Shown here: piece by piece, positions 61,651-64,000 of the stretch
Layout: the number at the start of each line of letters is the position of its first letter
Position numbering within the stretch: the first letter of the stretch is position 1
Source of the DNA: UBA3537 sp965657165
GTDB taxonomy: Bacteria > Bacteroidota > Bacteroidia > Flavobacteriales > Flavobacteriaceae
Direction: 5' to 3'
Length of the DNA stretch: 64,000 bases
Assembly (NCBI GenBank): GCA_965657165.1
Contig: CBFHNG010000002.1
Span: forward strand, 23,902-87,901
Position numbers and translations under genes: made by a program
The notes under the pieces: generated by a model
What the model saw: the letters and a program-made list of their open reading frames with translations, nothing else
The model's database searches: none
What the model was told of the DNA's origin: nothing

Positions 61651-62412
61651 TTATTTGATTTGGGGTGAATTATTGTCAAGCCATAATGCTTGTGCCTTAA
61701 CTAAGTCTTCAGGCGTATCAATTTCTATACCTTGAATTGTGGTTTCTACCATTTTAATTCTTTTACCATGCTCCAAAAAGCGAATACATTCAATTTTTTC
61801 TGACGCTTCAAGCTGTTGAATAGAAAGTTTGGTAAATTCTAATAATGGAGCCTTTCGAAAAGCATAAACTCCTTTGTGTTTAAAGTATTGTGTATCAACT
61901 TTAGAATCCCTGTGAAAAGGAATTGGACTTCTTGAAAAGTATAGTGCAAAGTTATCCTTATCCGTAATAACTTTGACACAATTTGGATTATTTATTTCAT
62001 TCTTATCTTTAATATTTACCATCAATGAAGCAAGATCAATTTGCTTATTGGTATCCTCTTTAAAAACATTCAATAATTTTGATAAACTGTCTTTTTCAGT
62101 AAATGGCTCATCGCCTTGAACATTAACAACAATATCGCAATCTATGGAGGCTACTGCTTCTGCAATACGGTCGCTTCCTGATTTATGTTCATTAATACTC
62201 ATCAGTACTTCCCCACCATTGCTTTTAATTTCATCGAAAATAATTTGACTGTCGGTTACTACATATACGCTATCAAACAGACCTGTATTTACAGTGGCTC
62301 GATAAGTTCTGTATATGACTGTTTCTCCACCTAAATTTTGCATAAGCTTGGCAGGGAATCGACTTGCACCATAACGTGCAGGAATCATTGCAATAATCTT
62401 AGTCTTTGTCAT
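61651..62412 (-). CDS. kdsB: CMP-Kdo synthetase
   Basis: KdsB activates Kdo (or 8-amino-Kdo) with CTP for transfer to lipid A. The 253 residues have IPARYGASRFPAKLM, VNVQGDEPF (Mg-binding Asp), FSRSPIPFHRD and HKGVYAFRK, as expected. Next to the KdnB-like gene, it may prefer the 8-amino sugar, as has been reported for the Shewanella enzyme. A RecD-like helicase gene lies 61 bp upstream on the same strand. Confidence 0.93.
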   Translation of the reverse strand: MTKTKIIAMIPARYGASRFPAKLMQNLGGETVIYRTYRATVNTGLFDSVYVVTDSQIIFDEIKSNGGEVLMSINEHKSGSDRIAEAVASIDCDIVVNVQGDEPFTEKDSLSKLLNVFKEDTNKQIDLASLMVNIKDKNEINNPNCVKVITDKDNFALYFSRSPIPFHRDSKVDTQYFKHKGVYAFRKAPLLEFTKLSIQQLEASEKIECIRFLEHGKRIKMVETTIQGIEIDTPEDLVKAQALWLDNNSPQIK

Positions 62413-62473
62413 AATAAAGCGCTGTAAAATTACAGTTTTTTTTATTAGAAATATTTAAAGAATAGTTAATAGT

Positions 62474-63898
62474 TTAAGATTCAAAAAAATCATCGTTAAA
62501 CCCTATCAAATATAAGGTTTCTTTGGCTCTTGTTAGTGCGGTATACAACCATCGTAAATAGTCCATATCTATTCCATTGGGCAAGTAAGGTTGCTCAACA
62601 AAAACGGTATTCCATTGCCCTCCTTGAGATTTGTGACAGGTGATAGCATAAGAGAATTTCACTTGAAGTGCATTGAGATATTTATTCTTTTTTACCGCCA
62701 AAAACTTTTTATAACCTGAGGATTCATTTTCATAATCTTTAAGCACTTCTTGATATAAATCATTTGCTTGTTCGTAGGGTAAAGATGGGGTTTCCAAATT
62801 AATGGTATCTAACATAAGAACCGTTTCAAAGGGTTTCATATTTGGATAATCTACGAGTCGTATTTTAACTTCAGCAAATCTAAAGCCATATAACTCTTTG
62901 ATACAAAATAATTCTAACACTTCAATAATATCACCATTAGCAATAAATCCAGCTTCGCTTGTGGGTTTTAGCCAAAAATAATTGTTGCGAACTATCATTA
63001 AAAAATCTCCAGCAGTGAGTTCATGTTCATTAAAAAGAATCCTAGATCTTATCTGTTGATTATAAGCATTTGCGCGTTTATTCGAGCGAACAATAAATGC
63101 GGTGTCTTCAGTACCCCTAGAAGCATAAGATTCACTTAGTGCATTTTGTATATCATTGCCATCTTGAAGACGAATAATATCCTTAAATCCAGAAATATTA
63201 AACTTAAAATGTTCAAAAAATTGATTTGCTATAGATTCACGAAGCATTGTAGCATTGAATAATATGCCAGAGTCTTGGGCCTGCCGTACAACTTCGTCAA
63301 GCTCTATTTCTTGAGTACGTTTGTCATAATTAAGTTCTAGCTTTCTTGCATCTAAAGCCGGACTAATATCTAGACTTACAGGGGGTAACTGAGCTGTATC
63401 ACCCATCAAAAGAAGTTTACATTGATGACCCGAATATACAAATTGAATCAAATCGTCTAGTAGTGCTCCACTTCCAAACAGGCCGCCTTGGTTGGAATGA
63501 TCGGAAATCATTGAGGCTTCATCAACAATAAAAAGTGTGTTTTTGTGTTTATTGGGTGCCAAAACAAAAGATATTTTTCCATTTTTTGCAGTTCTAGGCA
63601 TGTATATTTTTTTATGAATTGTATAGGCCTGTGTTGAGGCATACCCTGTGATGACTTTTGCTGCTCTACCAGTTGGAGCAAGAAGCATTGCACTTTTTTT
63701 GGCTTTCCAAATATTTTTTACAACCGTACCAATAATTGTTGTTTTTCCAGTACCTGCATATCCTTTCAGCAAAAAAACATTTTGTTTTGATGAGGAAGTA
63801 ATGAAGTTTGCAAGTTGTTGTAAACTAGCATCTTGCTTTAGTGTTGGTTCAAAAGGAAAGCCCAATTTAAGTAGTTTATAAAATTCTGATGCGGTCAT
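62474..63898 (-). CDS. RecD-like / Dda-type ATP-dependent helicase
   Basis: The 474-residue superfamily 1 helicase has Walker A KGYAGTGKTT (45-54), APTGRAAKV (motif Ia), FIVDEASMI (motif II), LLMGDTAQLPPV (motif III), and the C-terminal ITCHKSQGGQWNTVFV and LYTALTRAKE (motifs V and VI). It lacks the long N-terminal region of RecD2 and has no RecB or RecC neighbours, so it is a short Dda-like enzyme of unclear role in DNA metabolism. Confidence 0.88.
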   Translation of the reverse strand: MTASEFYKLLKLGFPFEPTLKQDASLQQLANFITSSSKQNVFLLKGYAGTGKTTIIGTVVKNIWKAKKSAMLLAPTGRAAKVITGYASTQAYTIHKKIYMPRTAKNGKISFVLAPNKHKNTLFIVDEASMISDHSNQGGLFGSGALLDDLIQFVYSGHQCKLLLMGDTAQLPPVSLDISPALDARKLELNYDKRTQEIELDEVVRQAQDSGILFNATMLRESIANQFFEHFKFNISGFKDIIRLQDGNDIQNALSESYASRGTEDTAFIVRSNKRANAYNQQIRSRILFNEHELTAGDFLMIVRNNYFWLKPTSEAGFIANGDIIEVLELFCIKELYGFRFAEVKIRLVDYPNMKPFETVLMLDTINLETPSLPYEQANDLYQEVLKDYENESSGYKKFLAVKKNKYLNALQVKFSYAITCHKSQGGQWNTVFVEQPYLPNGIDMDYLRWLYTALTRAKETLYLIGFNDDFFES

Positions 63899-63924
63899 AA
63901 AAATCGGGTCAACATAAATTTGTT

Positions 63925-63932
63925 CAAATATA
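63925..63932 (-). promoter_or_regulatory. Promoter -7 element for the RecD-like helicase gene
   Basis: The minus strand reads TATATTTG, a TAnnTTTG match 26 bp before the start. No -33 TTTG is seen. Confidence 0.4.
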
Positions 63933-63960
63933 AGAATGATTTTTGCGCGCTTTCACTTTA

Positions 63961-63986
63961 TTGAATAAAAAAAAATTGTAGATTTG
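63961..63986 (+). promoter_or_regulatory. Possible promoter for a gene beyond the window
   Basis: TTG (63961-63963) and TAGATTTG (63979-63986) resemble the consensus, but the spacer is 15 bp, shorter than usual. Confidence 0.3.
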
Positions 63987-64000
63987 CTTATTCTGAATTT

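Noticed and set aside
62422..62443. CTGTAA/TTACAG hairpin followed by eight T on the plus strand
   Set aside because: Both neighbouring genes are on the minus strand, the stem is weak and the loop very small, so it does not end any gene seen here.

Overview
This AT-rich window looks like chromosomal backbone of a member of the Bacteroidota, most likely family Flavobacteriaceae; I cannot name a genus. The signs are: recurrent promoters of the TTTG-N18/19-TAnnTTTG type; few convincing Shine-Dalgarno sites; many short-signal lipoproteins ending in a Cys; the order lpxC/fabZ - lpxA - efp - second lpxD - sucD; a DUF4294 gene beside an M42 peptidase; class II IlvC; and a YbiT-type ABC-F protein with the altered second P-loop I associate with this class. 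I see no insertion sequence, prophage, CRISPR array, tRNA or rRNA gene.

Layout. 1-3310: end of a lipid A operon (lpxC/fabZ tail, lpxA, efp, lpxD-like), then sucD. 3400-5323: two lipoproteins in tandem, a ClpP/crotonase-like serine hydrolase and a serpin-like protein. 5465-11487: ABC-F ATPase, a 54-residue membrane peptide gene, dnaN, SAM hydrolase, phoH and purC. 11468-23983: acyltransferase, acs, an alpha/beta hydrolase, Nudix hydrolase, M42 peptidase, DUF4294 protein, a repeat-preceded small-RNA candidate, a ZIP transporter, two methyltransferases, an SF2 helicase, a CIA30 protein and small membrane or lipoproteins. 24174-30900: ilvD-ilvB-ilvN-ilvC-ilvA. 31051-33747: DUF3817 protein, MscS channel, an uncharacterised protein and a divergent TruA.

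33784-40890 (minus strand): the complete histidine operon hisG-D-C-B-H-A-F-IE. It is preceded by a 22-residue leader peptide with four clustered His codons, a candidate antiterminator segment and a strong intrinsic terminator, a classical attenuator. 40957-46232: prohibitin-like protein, VWA-type membrane protein, fabG, a transaldolase-like enzyme and an SDR. 46289-46391: the SRP RNA gene. 46466-52227: glutaminyl cyclase, thioesterase, a beta-helix-like lipoprotein, glyA and fahA. 52228-52573 holds a terminator, a -7 promoter element and a possible leader/attenuator for thrA-thrB-thrC (52574-57262). 57315-63898: gcvT, an RmlD-like protein, a YebC-family protein, a lysophospholipid acyltransferase, a KdnB-like dehydrogenase next to kdsB, and a RecD-like helicase.

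The window is rich in amino-acid biosynthesis. ThrABC supplies threonine, IlvA and IlvDBNC turn it into isoleucine and valine precursors, and GlyA and GcvT handle serine/glycine one-carbon flow. Envelope building is the second theme (LpxA, LpxD, KdnB, KdsB, acyltransferases). The least ordinary items are the 20-bp tandem repeats with a small-RNA candidate (18086-18286), the hydrolase/serpin-like lipoprotein pair, the his attenuator, the possible thr leader, the asymmetric ABC-F protein, and the KdnB-KdsB pair pointing to 8-amino-Kdo.
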